Of a stretch of DNA of 64,000 bases, positions 1-13,259 are shown piece by piece. The position numbers and the translations under genes are program-made. The notes beneath the pieces are model-generated. The model saw nothing but the letters and a program-made list of their open reading frames with translations. It searched no databases and had not been told where the DNA came from. Origin of the DNA: Streptomyces catenulae (lineage in GTDB: Bacteria > Actinomycetota > Actinomycetes > Streptomycetales > Streptomycetaceae); assembly GCF_000718015.1 (NCBI RefSeq), contig NZ_JODY01000019.1:38165-102164 (forward strand), given 5' to 3'. The stretch's first letter is position 1; every line of letters begins with the position of its first letter.

Positions 1-491
1 CGGCGGAGGCGTAGGGCCCGCGCCGCGACGGGAGAGGTTCCGTAGCGGCGCACCGGCGCCCTTACGGCTGTGTGGGTTGGCCGTTCTGGCCTTTCTGGAG
101 GCACCGCCCAGGCCCATCACTGCGCCGGTGCCGCGGTCACTGGAAGCCGAGTGAAGCATCAGGCAGTGCATGAACCGTATGCGCGCCGTCTTGGGGCAGG
201 CCACGCTCGTGAGGTGGTGGAGGCCATCAGCCGGACTGAGCGCTTGCACCGCGCGCACGCCTTCCGATTGCCTGCACATCCTGGGACGACGTCTTTTGTA
301 CGGGAGTTCAGCGCGTTACCGAAGACCGACCTTGGGCTGTGGATGCTTCACAGCGTCGGACAGATCGCTCGTAGCGGTCTATAGCGGATCCGCTGGATGC
401 TGGCTGAAATATGCCAGAACTTGAAGTGATCTTTGTAAGGTGAGTCACAGAGAGTAATTGGCGGCGACGCCTTGTATGGGGGGAGAGGGTT
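1..491. other. Upstream region without a convincing gene
   Basis: About 490 bases precede the first supported gene. Several short overlapping open frames occur on both strands, but none has a ribosome binding site, recognisable protein content or consistent GC3 bias. The last 70 bases are AT-richer than the typical Streptomyces background and probably hold the promoter of the gene starting at 492, although I cannot assign a -35/-10 pair with normal spacing. Confidence 0.4.
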
Positions 492-836
492 TTGTCATTC
501 ACCGAGACAGAGATCGATGATCCTGCGATGTTGCGCAAGGCGGGCCAAGGAGCCCTCGATCTCGCCGGGGAAACGAAGAAGCTAGGGAGCCGACCGCTCG
601 ACGAGACACGTGCTGCGGCCAAGGGGTTCTCGGGCGCTGATTGGGACGGGGGTCTAGGTAAGGCGCTGGGCGAGCTTTCCGAAACCTGGGGTCGGCAGGT
701 CGGCTCACTACAGGCGGAATGTGTCCTACTGGGGGCGCAGTGCGTCGATACGGGCAACGCATACTCCTCTGTTGAGTCCAAGAACTCATCCCTGATGGGG
801 CACGTTGATCAGGGGATGGACTCGCCGTTCGGGTGA
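492..836 (+). CDS. Small helical ESX/WXG100-like protein
   Basis: A 114-residue protein starting at TTG 492, chosen because a purine-rich GGGGAGAGG stretch lies just upstream. It has no signal peptide or membrane segment and looks alpha-helical, with an Asp-Trp-Asp-Gly-Gly turn near residue 53 and a second Trp about 14 residues later, as in helix-turn-helix-hairpin secretion partners of the WXG100/ESX type; the strict Trp-X-Gly motif is absent. It sits 60 bp before a large DUF6571-like gene, an arrangement common in Streptomyces where the small protein is thought to be a partner of the large one. Base composition and codon use (many AT-ending codons) differ from the core genes downstream. Function is inferred from size and context only. 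Confidence 0.6.
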   Translation: MSFTETEIDDPAMLRKAGQGALDLAGETKKLGSRPLDETRAAAKGFSGADWDGGLGKALGELSETWGRQVGSLQAECVLLGAQCVDTGNAYSSVESKNSSLMGHVDQGMDSPFG

Positions 837-896
837 AATATTTCACTGATCGAAGGTCAGGGAATATTTGGTTTAGTCAAATCAATGGGGGTTCTT

Positions 897-3155
897 TTGC
901 TGACGTACCGCAGTCTCTACCACATTAATCTCTCAAGCCTCAAGGCGGCAGCGGACGCCTGGGCTGGTGTTCCCAGAGATTTCTCCGGGCTATTCGAAAT
1001 GTACGGAGATTCCGTAGAGCGGCCATTCAATTCTTCCGGCTGGGTCGGTCCCGTGATTACAGTCCAATCGGCGCGCGCGAGATTGGCTTCTTCCAAGAAG
1101 GAATACGGAAATGCGGTCGTCGAGGCCAAGGGGATTCATGGAATCCTGGCCGATGTGTACTCCGAGCTGAAAGAAGCCAAGGAAGAACTGCACCGCCTTG
1201 CTGACGTAACCGCGCCATCTAAAGGGCTCCATGTGAGTGAATCAGGGGTGGTTTCGGCCCGCCATCCAGTACGGCCTGAGGGGACTTCCCCCCTGGACCC
1301 GCAAGCGTCACCAGAAGGAAAGAAGGCGGTTGAGCAGGACCGGCAGATTTCGGAGCTCGAAGAGAGTATCAAGAAAGTCTTGACGCGGGCATGGGAGGCT
1401 GATCAATCAGCTTGCTGGGCGCTGCGGAAGGATGCCGGGGGCAAGAAAGCCCTTGGGTTCAATGAGAAGGGGGTGACGACGAGTCTGGAGTCCGCCGATG
1501 CGCAACATGCAGTAGACCTCATGCGTCATGGCGGAAAGATGACAGATCGGCAGATGGATGAGCTACAGCACATCATGCATCGCAATCGAAACGACCCGGA
1601 GTTCACCACCGACTTCTACAAGAAGCTTGGGCCAAAGGCCACGCTGGAAACCATCACGAAGCTCTCGCGTGATATGCCTGAATCCGATGATCATCGGCAG
1701 AATGTCTACAAGAGCCTCAAGAAGGAAATGGGTGTATCGCTGGCCACGGCGACAGATCCTGGTAATAAACCGCATCTGAGTGATGAGTGGAATTCGCAGC
1801 TGCGCAAGGCGGGGTCGGAGCGCATCGGGGGGCAAGTGGATGGTGAGGAGGTGTCCAATTATGGCTACCAGGCACTTGGCGAAATCCTGAAGGAAGGGGA
1901 GTACGACCCCCATTTCTTGGTGCCAGTTGCCGAACATGTCACTCAGTTGCAGGAAAAGCATCCCGGTGCTATCCCGAACACTGGGGTTCTGGAGGCGTTG
2001 GGGCACAGTCCGAAAGCATCCACGGACTTCTTCAACGGGCCGATGCACGCGTACAGCGAAAATGGTGAGGAGCTTCACGGCAAGCCTGAACTCGGCAAGG
2101 GATCCAATGGAAAGCCGATACAGAGCTATTTGGACTACTTCACTGACAAGGGCTACGAATGGGTCCCTGAGTCCACTCCGGAAACCCCGGACACTGCTTT
2201 CGGTGACTGGGACAAGCACGACAAGGCGCTGGAAAAAGAGATGGCTAAGGGGCCCGATGCGTTGGGCCATGCTCTGGAGGCCGCGGTCTCGGGGCGGGCA
2301 TACGACGACGAGGGCGCCGGCCATGTCAAGCACACCGAGGAACAGGCGGGTCTCATGCACAAGGTGGTTGAGAAGTTCGGGAGTCATCCTGAACTCATCG
2401 ATGCCAAGAAGCATGCGAGCTTGGCGCCTATGGCTGACAGCCTCGGGAACATGACCGCTGATTACATGTTGGACGTCCAACGCGCGATGGGTGGGGAATC
2501 AGGAAGCGGGGGAGTATTCCCTTCGACGGGAGCGGATGCGCACCTTTCCGAGCTGAACAACGGCAAGCTTACCGACTTCATCGGCGCCGTCGGCAAGGAT
2601 CCTCATGCTTACGGTGCGATTTCTCAGGCACAGCAGGCAGCTACCTCGGAAGCTGTTAAGCATGTTATTGCTGAAGGCGGAGGAGAAGTGGTGAAGCGCA
2701 CGGGGGATGTTGTGCAGCCAGGAGCCGCCGTGGATGGAATTCTTGCCGAGTCGCGCGCTACCGCCACGTATGACGAGAAGATCGCAGACGACAAGGCTTT
2801 CAACGATGGTCTGAAGACCGGTGACAAGTGGGCAGGCCGGATCATCGGTATGGCTACCTCGAAGATCCCGGTAGGTGGTGATGCACTTCAATGGGCCATC
2901 GAGGACTGTCGCGGTGCGGCCGTCGACAGCTTTACGCATGACTCAAAGAATGCGGCCAAGGAGACTGCTGACTCATACGTCGAGGAGAATCGAGAGAACT
3001 CTGCTCAGGCGGCTCGCCGGGCGGCTCTCAACGCGGCTCGGCAGGCGGGGCTTTCCAAGGCCGAGAGTGAGAGGCTTGCGCTTTCGGCCTACAACCAGGC
3101 GAATCTGGCCTACGGTGACGGAAGGAACCGTGAGCACGGCATCGGTCGTGACTGA
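897..3155 (+). CDS. Large DUF6571-like protein of a WXG100 locus
   Basis: A soluble, largely helical protein of about 752 residues. The open frame can be read from ATG 885, but that codon overlaps the only good ribosome binding site (GGGGG at 887-891), so TTG 897 (or CTG 900) is the more likely start. The N-terminal 100 residues (LYHINLSSLKAAADAW onward) resemble the WXG100-like helical hairpin that begins these proteins; the middle has the AYGAISQAQQ segment seen in DUF6571 family members; the C-terminal 120 residues are Ala/Arg/Glu-rich helices. No catalytic motif of a nuclease, deaminase or protease toxin is visible, so a structural or secreted-effector role is possible but unproven. Its codon use is AT-richer than the core genome. 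It is followed 15 bp later by a membrane-anchored protein, probably in one operon. Confidence 0.75.
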   Translation: MLTYRSLYHINLSSLKAAADAWAGVPRDFSGLFEMYGDSVERPFNSSGWVGPVITVQSARARLASSKKEYGNAVVEAKGIHGILADVYSELKEAKEELHRLADVTAPSKGLHVSESGVVSARHPVRPEGTSPLDPQASPEGKKAVEQDRQISELEESIKKVLTRAWEADQSACWALRKDAGGKKALGFNEKGVTTSLESADAQHAVDLMRHGGKMTDRQMDELQHIMHRNRNDPEFTTDFYKKLGPKATLETITKLSRDMPESDDHRQNVYKSLKKEMGVSLATATDPGNKPHLSDEWNSQLRKAGSERIGGQVDGEEVSNYGYQALGEILKEGEYDPHFLVPVAEHVTQLQEKHPGAIPNTGVLEALGHSPKASTDFFNGPMHAYSENGEELHGKPELGKGSNGKPIQSYLDYFTDKGYEWVPESTPETPDTAFGDWDKHDKALEKEMAKGPDALGHALEAAVSGRAYDDEGAGHVKHTEEQAGLMHKVVEKFGSHPELIDAKKHASLAPMADSLGNMTADYMLDVQRAMGGESGSGGVFPSTGADAHLSELNNGKLTDFIGAVGKDPHAYGAISQAQQAATSEAVKHVIAEGGGEVVKRTGDVVQPGAAVDGILAESRATATYDEKIADDKAFNDGLKTGDKWAGRIIGMATSKIPVGGDALQWAIEDCRGAAVDSFTHDSKNAAKETADSYVEENRENSAQAARRAALNAARQAGLSKAESERLALSAYNQANLAYGDGRNREHGIGRD

Positions 3156-3170
3156 GGAGCGTGATGTGGG

Positions 3171-3791
3171 ATGAAGCGGACGAGAAAAAAAGCCCTCCTG
3201 GTGGCAGCGCCTTTGGTGTTGCTGGCAGTAGCGTTGTGTTGGTGGTTCGTGAGGGATACCAGCGAGGGAAAGGAGCGCATAGCATTTCCTGGTTCGGTGT
3301 GTGGCGGAGTGCTGAAGGGATCCGACGTCGCATCTCTCCTTCCGGCCGAAGGGGAAGCCTTCTCGGACAGCCGGAAATCTTTCGGAAAATCAGGGAATGC
3401 TGAGACGTGTTCTTTTTCGGCAGGCGGGCGAGAGGTGGAGCTCAAGCTTTACTACTATCTTCCGTCCCCTTCGGCCGCCAAGAGGGCTGAAAATGATACA
3501 GACTGGTCGACCGGCCATGAGCGGGTGAGTATCAAGCTCGGCGACTCTTCCGGGTACATGGGGGACCACTTCGCCAAGCTCTACATGAACTGCACCAGCC
3601 TCCTGGGTGAGAAGTCCGTGATAGGGGTCTGGGCTAATTACTACGGTGAGGCCGCGGAATCCGTCCCGCCCGGCAAGAGAGCACACTTCGGTGACGTTGC
3701 AGCAAACGCACTGCGGTATGTCTCCGGCCACGAAGGGCAGGCATGCAAGGAAGCGGCTTCCCTTCCTCAGGGTCCGCCGATCAAGAGCTGA
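3171..3791 (+). CDS. Membrane-anchored secreted protein, unknown
   Basis: A 206-residue protein with a basic N-terminus (MKRTRKK) and one hydrophobic helix at residues 8-28, lacking a lipobox at the usual place, so it is most likely a single-pass protein with an exterior C-terminal domain. The ectodomain contains four cysteines (near residues 44, 81, 143 and 194) that could form two disulfides. I do not recognise the family; it resembles the small DUF3558-like ectodomain proteins of actinobacteria in size and cysteine content only. GAGGAG at 3154-3159 overlaps the stop codon of the preceding gene and would serve ATG 3171. It appears to be the last gene of the 492-3791 unit. Confidence 0.65.
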   Translation: MKRTRKKALLVAAPLVLLAVALCWWFVRDTSEGKERIAFPGSVCGGVLKGSDVASLLPAEGEAFSDSRKSFGKSGNAETCSFSAGGREVELKLYYYLPSPSAAKRAENDTDWSTGHERVSIKLGDSSGYMGDHFAKLYMNCTSLLGEKSVIGVWANYYGEAAESVPPGKRAHFGDVAANALRYVSGHEGQACKEAASLPQGPPIKS

Positions 3792-4238
3792 CTTCCGGTG
3801 GGGGCGCCCTGTAAGGACTCGCAGTGGCAAGAGTCCGGCCTCCGGTGTGAGCCGTCCGCAGTTCCTCGGTGTGTGACGTCCCGTTGTGATCCGGGGTGGC
3901 ACCGCCGGAGGCGGGTCGGTGCGGCGTTGCATGGTGAGCAGGAGTGCGTTGCCGAGTCCGAACCCTGAAGGTGCCCGATCCGTGGGCCGACGCCCATGGA
4001 TCGGCACTCGAGAGTGTTCTCAGTGGCTTCTGGGCCCCGGGCGCACGGAGCTGATGTCGGACGGCGCGCTCGAAGCCCAAGGGGCGCCCCGAGCTTCCGG
4101 GGGACTGGCCCTGTCCGAGGCGGACCCGGTCGGCCGAAGCAGGATGCACGAGCAGTTGTGACATGAACCCTCGGGGGCCCACTGTCGATGAGGCGACGCA
4201 GGGCCATAGTCTCGGTACCGCGACAGGACGTTCAGTGA
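3792..4238. other. Intergenic region before gdhA
   Basis: No convincing gene in these roughly 450 bases. It marks the change from the lower-GC accessory stretch to typical high-GC core sequence. A TAGTCT hexamer at 4206-4211 is a plausible -10 element for gdhA, which would give a leader of about 95 nt containing the hairpin described separately. Short open frames on both strands lack ribosome binding sites and recognisable content. Confidence 0.4.
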
Positions 4239-5690
<1,452 letters not shown>

Positions 5691-5699
5691 CGCGTCCGG

Positions 5700-5727
5700 C
5701 GGCCCCGCCCAACGACGTGCGGGGCCG
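5700..5727 (+). terminator. gdhA terminator
   Basis: Arms CGGCCCCGC (5700-5708) and GCGGGGCCG (5719-5727) form a perfect 9-bp stem ten bases after the gdhA stop codon. There is no U-tract, as is common in Streptomyces. Confidence 0.6.
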
Positions 5728-5792
5728 ACGGTGCCGGTCACAGATCCGGCACCCGCACCGCGGCCACCCGGGGAGCGCCACGCCCCGGCTCG

Positions 5793-5798
5793 TAAGCT
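5793..5798 (+). promoter_or_regulatory. -10 element of leaderless LOG gene
   Basis: TAAGCT lies 7 nt before ATG 5806, the spacing expected when transcription starts at the initiation codon. No clear -35 was found. Confidence 0.45.
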
Positions 5799-5805
5799 GG
5801 CGCGT

Positions 5806-6348
5806 ATGAACATCTGTGTCTTCTGCTCCGCCGCCGACCTCGACGACCGCTACACCACCCCCGCCCGCCAGTTCGCCGAGCTGATCGGCAAGGGCGGCCA
5901 CTCCCTGGTGTGGGGTGGCTCCGACACCGGCCTGATGAAGGTCATGGCGGACGGCGTCCAGGAGACCGGCGGACGGCTGATCGGCGTCTCCGTGGAATTC
6001 CTGGCGCACAAGGCGCGCGCCGGTGCCGACGAGATGGTCGTCACCCGGGACCTCGCCGAACGCAAGGCACAGCTGCTGGAGCGGGCCGACGCGGTCGTGA
6101 TCATGGTCGGCGGGACCGGCACCCTCGACGAGGCCACCGAGATCCTGGAGCTGCGCAAGCACGGGATGCACACCAAGCCGGTCGTCCTGCTGAACACCGC
6201 GGGCTTCTACGACGGCCTCAAGGAGCAGTTCCAGCGCATGGAGACCGAGGGTTTCCTGCCGCTGCCCCTGACCGAACTGGTCTTCTTCGCCGAGGACGGC
6301 GTGGGCGCCCTGGCGTACCTGGAGGAGCAGGCGGGCATCACCGCCTGA
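5806..6348 (+). CDS. LOG family protein (Rossmann fold nucleotide hydrolase)
   Basis: A 180-residue cytoplasmic protein of the TIGR00730/LOG family, whose members hydrolyse nucleoside 5'-monophosphates to free base and ribose 5-phosphate (cytokinin activation in plants and some actinobacteria). It opens with NICVFCSA and contains the catalytic signature GGTGTLDEA near residue 107 with the conserved Glu, plus the FYDGL segment near the end, matching the short family members. ATG 5806 is chosen over earlier in-frame starts because the family begins exactly there and because TAAGCT 7 nt upstream suggests a leaderless mRNA. The true substrate in this organism is unknown; AMP or a modified purine nucleotide is likely by family. 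Confidence 0.9.
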   Translation: MNICVFCSAADLDDRYTTPARQFAELIGKGGHSLVWGGSDTGLMKVMADGVQETGGRLIGVSVEFLAHKARAGADEMVVTRDLAERKAQLLERADAVVIMVGGTGTLDEATEILELRKHGMHTKPVVLLNTAGFYDGLKEQFQRMETEGFLPLPLTELVFFAEDGVGALAYLEEQAGITA

Positions 6349-6440
6349 CCCGGCCGCTCACGCCATACGCCCAGGTCACCGGCTGTCCGGCGGGATGCGA
6401 CCCGCGCCGGGGCGGGCGGCGGGCGCGCCCGGTGGCTCGT

Positions 6441-6446
6441 TAGGAT
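6441..6446 (+). promoter_or_regulatory. -10 element of leaderless SDR gene
   Basis: TAGGAT, a close match to the Streptomyces housekeeping -10, lies 6 nt before ATG 6453, implying a leaderless transcript. Confidence 0.45.
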
Positions 6447-6452
6447 CGAGGT

Positions 6453-7142
6453 ATGGGTACGCACTTGATCACGGGCGCAGGGTCGGGCATCGGAGCGGCG
6501 GTCGCACGGCGGCTGGCGGAGCGCGGGGAGGACCTGTGGCTGCTGGCCCGGGACGCCGGACGCGCCAAGGAACTGGCCGCGCGGTACCCGGGCGCCCGGA
6601 CGCTCGTCGGCGACCTCGCCACCCCGGAGAAGCTGGACTGGGCGCTGGGCAAGCAGCCGCTGCCCGAACGCCTCGACTCGCTGATGCACATCGCCGGTGT
6701 CCTCGAACTGGGCGCCATCGGTGACCTGGGCGCCAAGTCGTGGCAGCGGCAGCTCGCCGCCAACCTCGTCTCGCCCGCCGAGCTGACCCGGCTGCTGCTG
6801 CCGTTGGTCCGCGTCGCCCAGGGCCATGTGGTCTTCGTCAACTCCGGCGCCGGGCTGCGCGCCAACCCGGAGTGGGGCGCGTACGCGGCGAGCAAGCACG
6901 GTCTGAAGGCGCTCGCCGACGCGCTGCGCGGCGAGGAGCACGGCAACGGCGTGCGGGTCACCTCCGTCTACCCGGGGCGCACCGCCACGCCGATGCAGGC
7001 CAGCACGCACCAGCAGGAGGGCAAGGAGTACGACCCGGCGCGCTGGATCGACCCCGAGTCGGTCGCGACGGCCATCCTCACCGCCGTCGACCTGCCGCGG
7101 GACGCCGAGATCAACGACCTCTCGGTCCGCCCGGGGCGCTGA
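6453..7142 (+). CDS. SDR family oxidoreductase
   Basis: A 229-residue classical short-chain dehydrogenase/reductase, a cytoplasmic NAD(P)-dependent oxidoreductase. The cofactor loop TGAGSGIG occupies residues 7-14, the catalytic Ser is likely in FVNSGAG, and the Tyr-X-X-X-Lys pair is seen in YAASKHG near residue 149. The short loop after the first strand and an Arg in the second-strand region suggest NADPH preference, but this is inference. The gene stands alone between the LOG gene and the MetE-like gene, all on the same strand, with its own -10 element. Substrate unknown. Confidence 0.9.
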   Translation: MGTHLITGAGSGIGAAVARRLAERGEDLWLLARDAGRAKELAARYPGARTLVGDLATPEKLDWALGKQPLPERLDSLMHIAGVLELGAIGDLGAKSWQRQLAANLVSPAELTRLLLPLVRVAQGHVVFVNSGAGLRANPEWGAYAASKHGLKALADALRGEEHGNGVRVTSVYPGRTATPMQASTHQQEGKEYDPARWIDPESVATAILTAVDLPRDAEINDLSVRPGR

Positions 7143-7159
7143 GCCCCGCCCGCCCCGGA

Positions 7160-7184
7160 GGGCGCCCGCCGCCCGGCGGCGCCC
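7160..7184 (+). terminator. Terminator after SDR gene
   Basis: GGGCGCC...GCCG pairs with CGGC-GGCGCCC across a two-base loop, giving an 11-bp stem with one unpaired C, 18 bases after the SDR stop. It lies just before the promoter of the next gene. Confidence 0.5.
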
Positions 7185-7223
7185 CCGGGCGGGCCGCCCG
7201 CCACCGGGGGACGCGCCGCGTCA

Positions 7224-7229
7224 TACGCT
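7224..7229 (+). promoter_or_regulatory. -10 element of leaderless MetE-like gene
   Basis: TACGCT lies 6 nt upstream of GTG 7236 with no ribosome binding site between, consistent with a leaderless mRNA. Confidence 0.4.
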
Positions 7230-7235
7230 TCCGGG

Positions 7236-10534
<3,299 letters not shown>

Positions 10535-10691
10535 CAGGCCCGCCCCTTCGGCGCATACCAGAGTGATCGGGATGGCCGGGTCGCATTCGGGCAACCGCTG
10601 CCGATCGCTGCCCGTAGGGGCCCTTCGCGTCCTACTGTTGAGGGGTGCGCCTGCCGTGGCGCGGGCACAGCCGGCTGTGAGAGGGATCGGA

Positions 10692-12800
10692 ATGAAACCG
10701 ACCGACAGCGCCGCTCCGGCGCCGCGGCTCCGCCGGCTTGTCGTGCCGGCGCTGCCCGCCGCCTTCACCGTCCTCGCGGCTCTCACCCTGCTGACCGGGG
10801 TGATCTGGACGCTGGGCGAGCGGCGGGCGCTGTTCCCCTCGGGCACCGTCGGCTGGTCGCTGGCGGTGCTCACCGGCATCATCGTCGGTCATCTCGTCGC
10901 CCTCGGCCGGGACCGCTGGTGGGGCGGCACCGGCTCCGGCGCCGCCCTCGCCCTCGCCGTCGTCCTGCTCTACGGCTGGATGCCCGCGGTCCTGGTCAGC
11001 CTCTCCGTCGTCGTCCTCGTCGGCGCCGCCCGCCGTCACCGCTGGCGGCAGGCGGTGCTGCACGGCGCGGTCGACCTGCTGGGCGTGGGGGCCGCCGCGC
11101 TCGGCAGCGCGGCCCTCGGCAGCACCGCCACGGTCCGCCGCCCCTGGCACCCCGAGGTCTGGGACCTCTCCGTGCTGCCGCAGGTCGTCGCGGCCGCCGC
11201 CTGCTATCTCCTCGTCACCCGCGGCCTGCTGTGGTGCACCCTGCTGCCGCGCGGCGGCGGACTGCCCACCGTCACCCGCACCGCGCTGACCCGTCAGATG
11301 CTCGTCGGCGTCGCGCTGTTCGGCATCGCCCCGCTGATCGCCGTCACCGCCGACCACGCCCCGCTGCTGCTGCCGTTCTACGCCGTCCCGCTCATCGCCC
11401 TCGACTCCACCCTCTGGATCGCCCGCGCCCGCGCCGAGGAGCAGCTGCGCGATCCGCTCACCGGGCTCCCCAACCGCCAGTGGCTGCTGGAGCGCACCTG
11501 GTCCGCGCTGGACGAGGCGGAGCGGATCGAGGCCCGGTGCGCCCTGGTCCTGATCGACCTCGACCGTTTCCGCTCGGTCAACGACACGCTCGGGCACCTC
11601 GCCGGTGACCGTCTGCTGCTGCAGATCGCCGACCGGCTGCGCGACGCCCTGCCGCGCGGCGCCGAGGCGGCCCGGCTCGGCGGGGACGAATTCGCCGTCC
11701 TGCTCCCCACCGCGGACTCCCTCACCAGTGCCCAGCGGGTGGCCCGGAACCTCGTCGCCACCCTGGGGTCCCCCCTCGACCTCGACGGTCTGACCCTCGT
11801 GCTCGAAGCGAGCGCGGGGGTCGCCGTCTTCCCGGACCACGCACTGGACGCCGAGGGCCTGCTGCGCCGCGCCGACGTCGCGATGTACCAGGCCAAGCGG
11901 GACCGCAGCGGCGTCGAGGTCTACGAGGCCCGGCGCGACGGCAACACCCCCGACCGCCTCGGTCTCCTCGGCGATCTGCGGCGCGCCCTCGACGCCGGGG
12001 ACGTCGAGCTGCACTACCAGCCGAAGGTCGGCTTCGACGGTCAGGTCGCGGGCCTGGAGGCGCTGGTGCGCTGGGTGCACCCGGACCGCGGGCGGGTCCC
12101 TCCCGACGAGTTCATCGCCATCGCCGAGACCTCCGGCCTGATGCCCCGGCTGACGGAGTACGTCCTGGAGACCGCGCTCGCCCAGGTGGCGCGGTGGCGG
12201 GCGATGGGTCTGGAGGTGCCGGTCGCGGTCAATGTCTCACCGCGCGACGTGCACTCCCCGGGCTTCGCGGGCGCGGTCGCCGCCCGCCTCGCCCGGCACC
12301 GCGTGCCACCCGGCGCCCTCCAGCTGGAGATCACCGAGCATGTGCTGCTGGAGGACCCGCAGCGGGCCGCCGACACCCTCGCCGGGCTGACCGGCCACGG
12401 CGTCAAGATGTCCCTCGACGACTTCGGCACCGGCTACTCCTCCCTGGTCCATCTGCGGCGGCTGCCGGTCAGCGAGCTGAAGATCGACCGTTCCTTCGTC
12501 GCCCGGCTCGCGGTCGACAACGAGGACGCCGAGATCGTCCGCTGCACCCTCGACCTCGCCCACTCCCTCGGGCTGCTGGTCGTCGCCGAGGGTGTGGAGG
12601 ACGACGAGACCTGGGAGCGCCTGCGCGACCTCGGGTGCGACGCCGTGCAGGGCTGGCTGGTGGCGGCGGCGATGCCACCGGACGAGACCACCGCCTGGCT
12701 GCGCGCCCGCGGCAAGAGCGGTTGGCACCGTGAATCGGAGACGGCCGCCCTGGCGGCGGAGAAGGCGGCAGACCGCCCTTCGGGACAGGTCCTGAACTGA
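10692..12800 (+). CDS. rmdB: RmdB-like membrane GGDEF-EAL c-di-GMP enzyme
   Basis: A 702-residue inner-membrane protein that makes or degrades the second messenger cyclic di-GMP. About six hydrophobic segments fill residues 15-245, followed by a GGDEF domain (intact GGDEF at about 330-334) and an EAL domain (intact EAL at about 456-458). All usual EAL catalytic elements are present: ITE, DDFGTGYSS, Lys in ELKIDR, AEGVE and QGW. The RXXD inhibitory site five residues before GGDEF is absent, so product feedback is unlikely. Position between ligA and gatC and this architecture match the S. coelicolor phosphodiesterase RmdB as I recall it. GAGGGATCGGA precedes ATG 10692; TACTGT at 10633-10638 is a likely -10. 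Confidence 0.88.
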   Translation: MKPTDSAAPAPRLRRLVVPALPAAFTVLAALTLLTGVIWTLGERRALFPSGTVGWSLAVLTGIIVGHLVALGRDRWWGGTGSGAALALAVVLLYGWMPAVLVSLSVVVLVGAARRHRWRQAVLHGAVDLLGVGAAALGSAALGSTATVRRPWHPEVWDLSVLPQVVAAAACYLLVTRGLLWCTLLPRGGGLPTVTRTALTRQMLVGVALFGIAPLIAVTADHAPLLLPFYAVPLIALDSTLWIARARAEEQLRDPLTGLPNRQWLLERTWSALDEAERIEARCALVLIDLDRFRSVNDTLGHLAGDRLLLQIADRLRDALPRGAEAARLGGDEFAVLLPTADSLTSAQRVARNLVATLGSPLDLDGLTLVLEASAGVAVFPDHALDAEGLLRRADVAMYQAKRDRSGVEVYEARRDGNTPDRLGLLGDLRRALDAGDVELHYQPKVGFDGQVAGLEALVRWVHPDRGRVPPDEFIAIAETSGLMPRLTEYVLETALAQVARWRAMGLEVPVAVNVSPRDVHSPGFAGAVAARLARHRVPPGALQLEITEHVLLEDPQRAADTLAGLTGHGVKMSLDDFGTGYSSLVHLRRLPVSELKIDRSFVARLAVDNEDAEIVRCTLDLAHSLGLLVVAEGVEDDETWERLRDLGCDAVQGWLVAAAMPPDETTAWLRARGKSGWHRESETAALAAEKAADRPSGQVLN

Positions 12801-12866
12801 GGACCCGGCCACCGGCCGTCCCACCTCCCCGCTCCGATCACCCCACCCGCCCGGCGCCCGACGCGT

Positions 12867-12938
12867 CCCCCGCGCCCGGGGAAGCCCCTGCACTCGGGGA
12901 AGCCCCCGCGCCCGGAGAAGCCCCCGCGCCGGACGCCT
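12867..12938 (+). repeat. 18-bp tandem repeat after rmdB
   Basis: Three full units of an 18-bp repeat (12867-12884, 12885-12902, 12903-12920; consensus CCCCCGCGCCCGGGGAAG) and a degraded fourth. Unit length is a multiple of three, and one forward frame reads Ala/Pro/Gly/Glu-rich low-complexity sequence to a stop at 13051-13053, but no start codon or ribosome binding site serves it. The region 12801-13142 otherwise holds nothing recognisable. Confidence 0.7.
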
Positions 12939-13142
12939 CCGGCACCCCGCGGCCGTCCGGCGATCCCGCGTCCGCCGGGCCCGACGGCCCCGCCCCGTCC
13001 GGCGGACCGGCCCCGCCCGGCGAGCCCGGGGCCCCGCCCGCCGGGGACCGCTGACCCGCGCCGGGCGCCACCGCGCCCCGGCCCGCCGGTGCCGCCCGCC
13101 CGGCCCGCGGGAACGCAGGCGCGCCGCCGCACGCCGGGGCCA

Positions 13143-13237
13143 TAGGATTGGGCCGTACAGATTCACGTAGATCTCTGACAGATATCCGGCAGACACTTGC
13201 CGGATCCCCGTCGGATCCCTGTTCACGTAGAACTCCG
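13143..13237 (+). promoter_or_regulatory. gatC promoter and structured leader with direct repeats
   Basis: TAGGAT at 13143-13148 is a good -10. Downstream, a direct repeat reading TTCACGTAGA then CTC-N-GA occurs at 13162-13178 and again exactly 60 bp later at 13222-13238 (15 of 17 positions identical). Between them a perfect hairpin has ATCCGGCA at 13184-13191, a six-base loop, and TGCCGGAT at 13198-13205. The leader to gatC is about 105 nt. Function unknown. Confidence 0.5.
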
Positions 13238-13259
13238 AGAACCAGCAGAGGAACGCTGC

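Noticed and set aside
3886..4161. 91-codon frame before gdhA
   Set aside because: No ribosome binding site and no family resemblance; lies in the composition transition zone.
12838..13143. 101-codon minus-strand frame with an Ala-Ser-Pro-Gly-Ala-Gly repeat
   Set aside because: The repeat follows from the 18-bp DNA repeat; no ribosome binding site or promoter, and the sequence is intergenic between rmdB and gatC.
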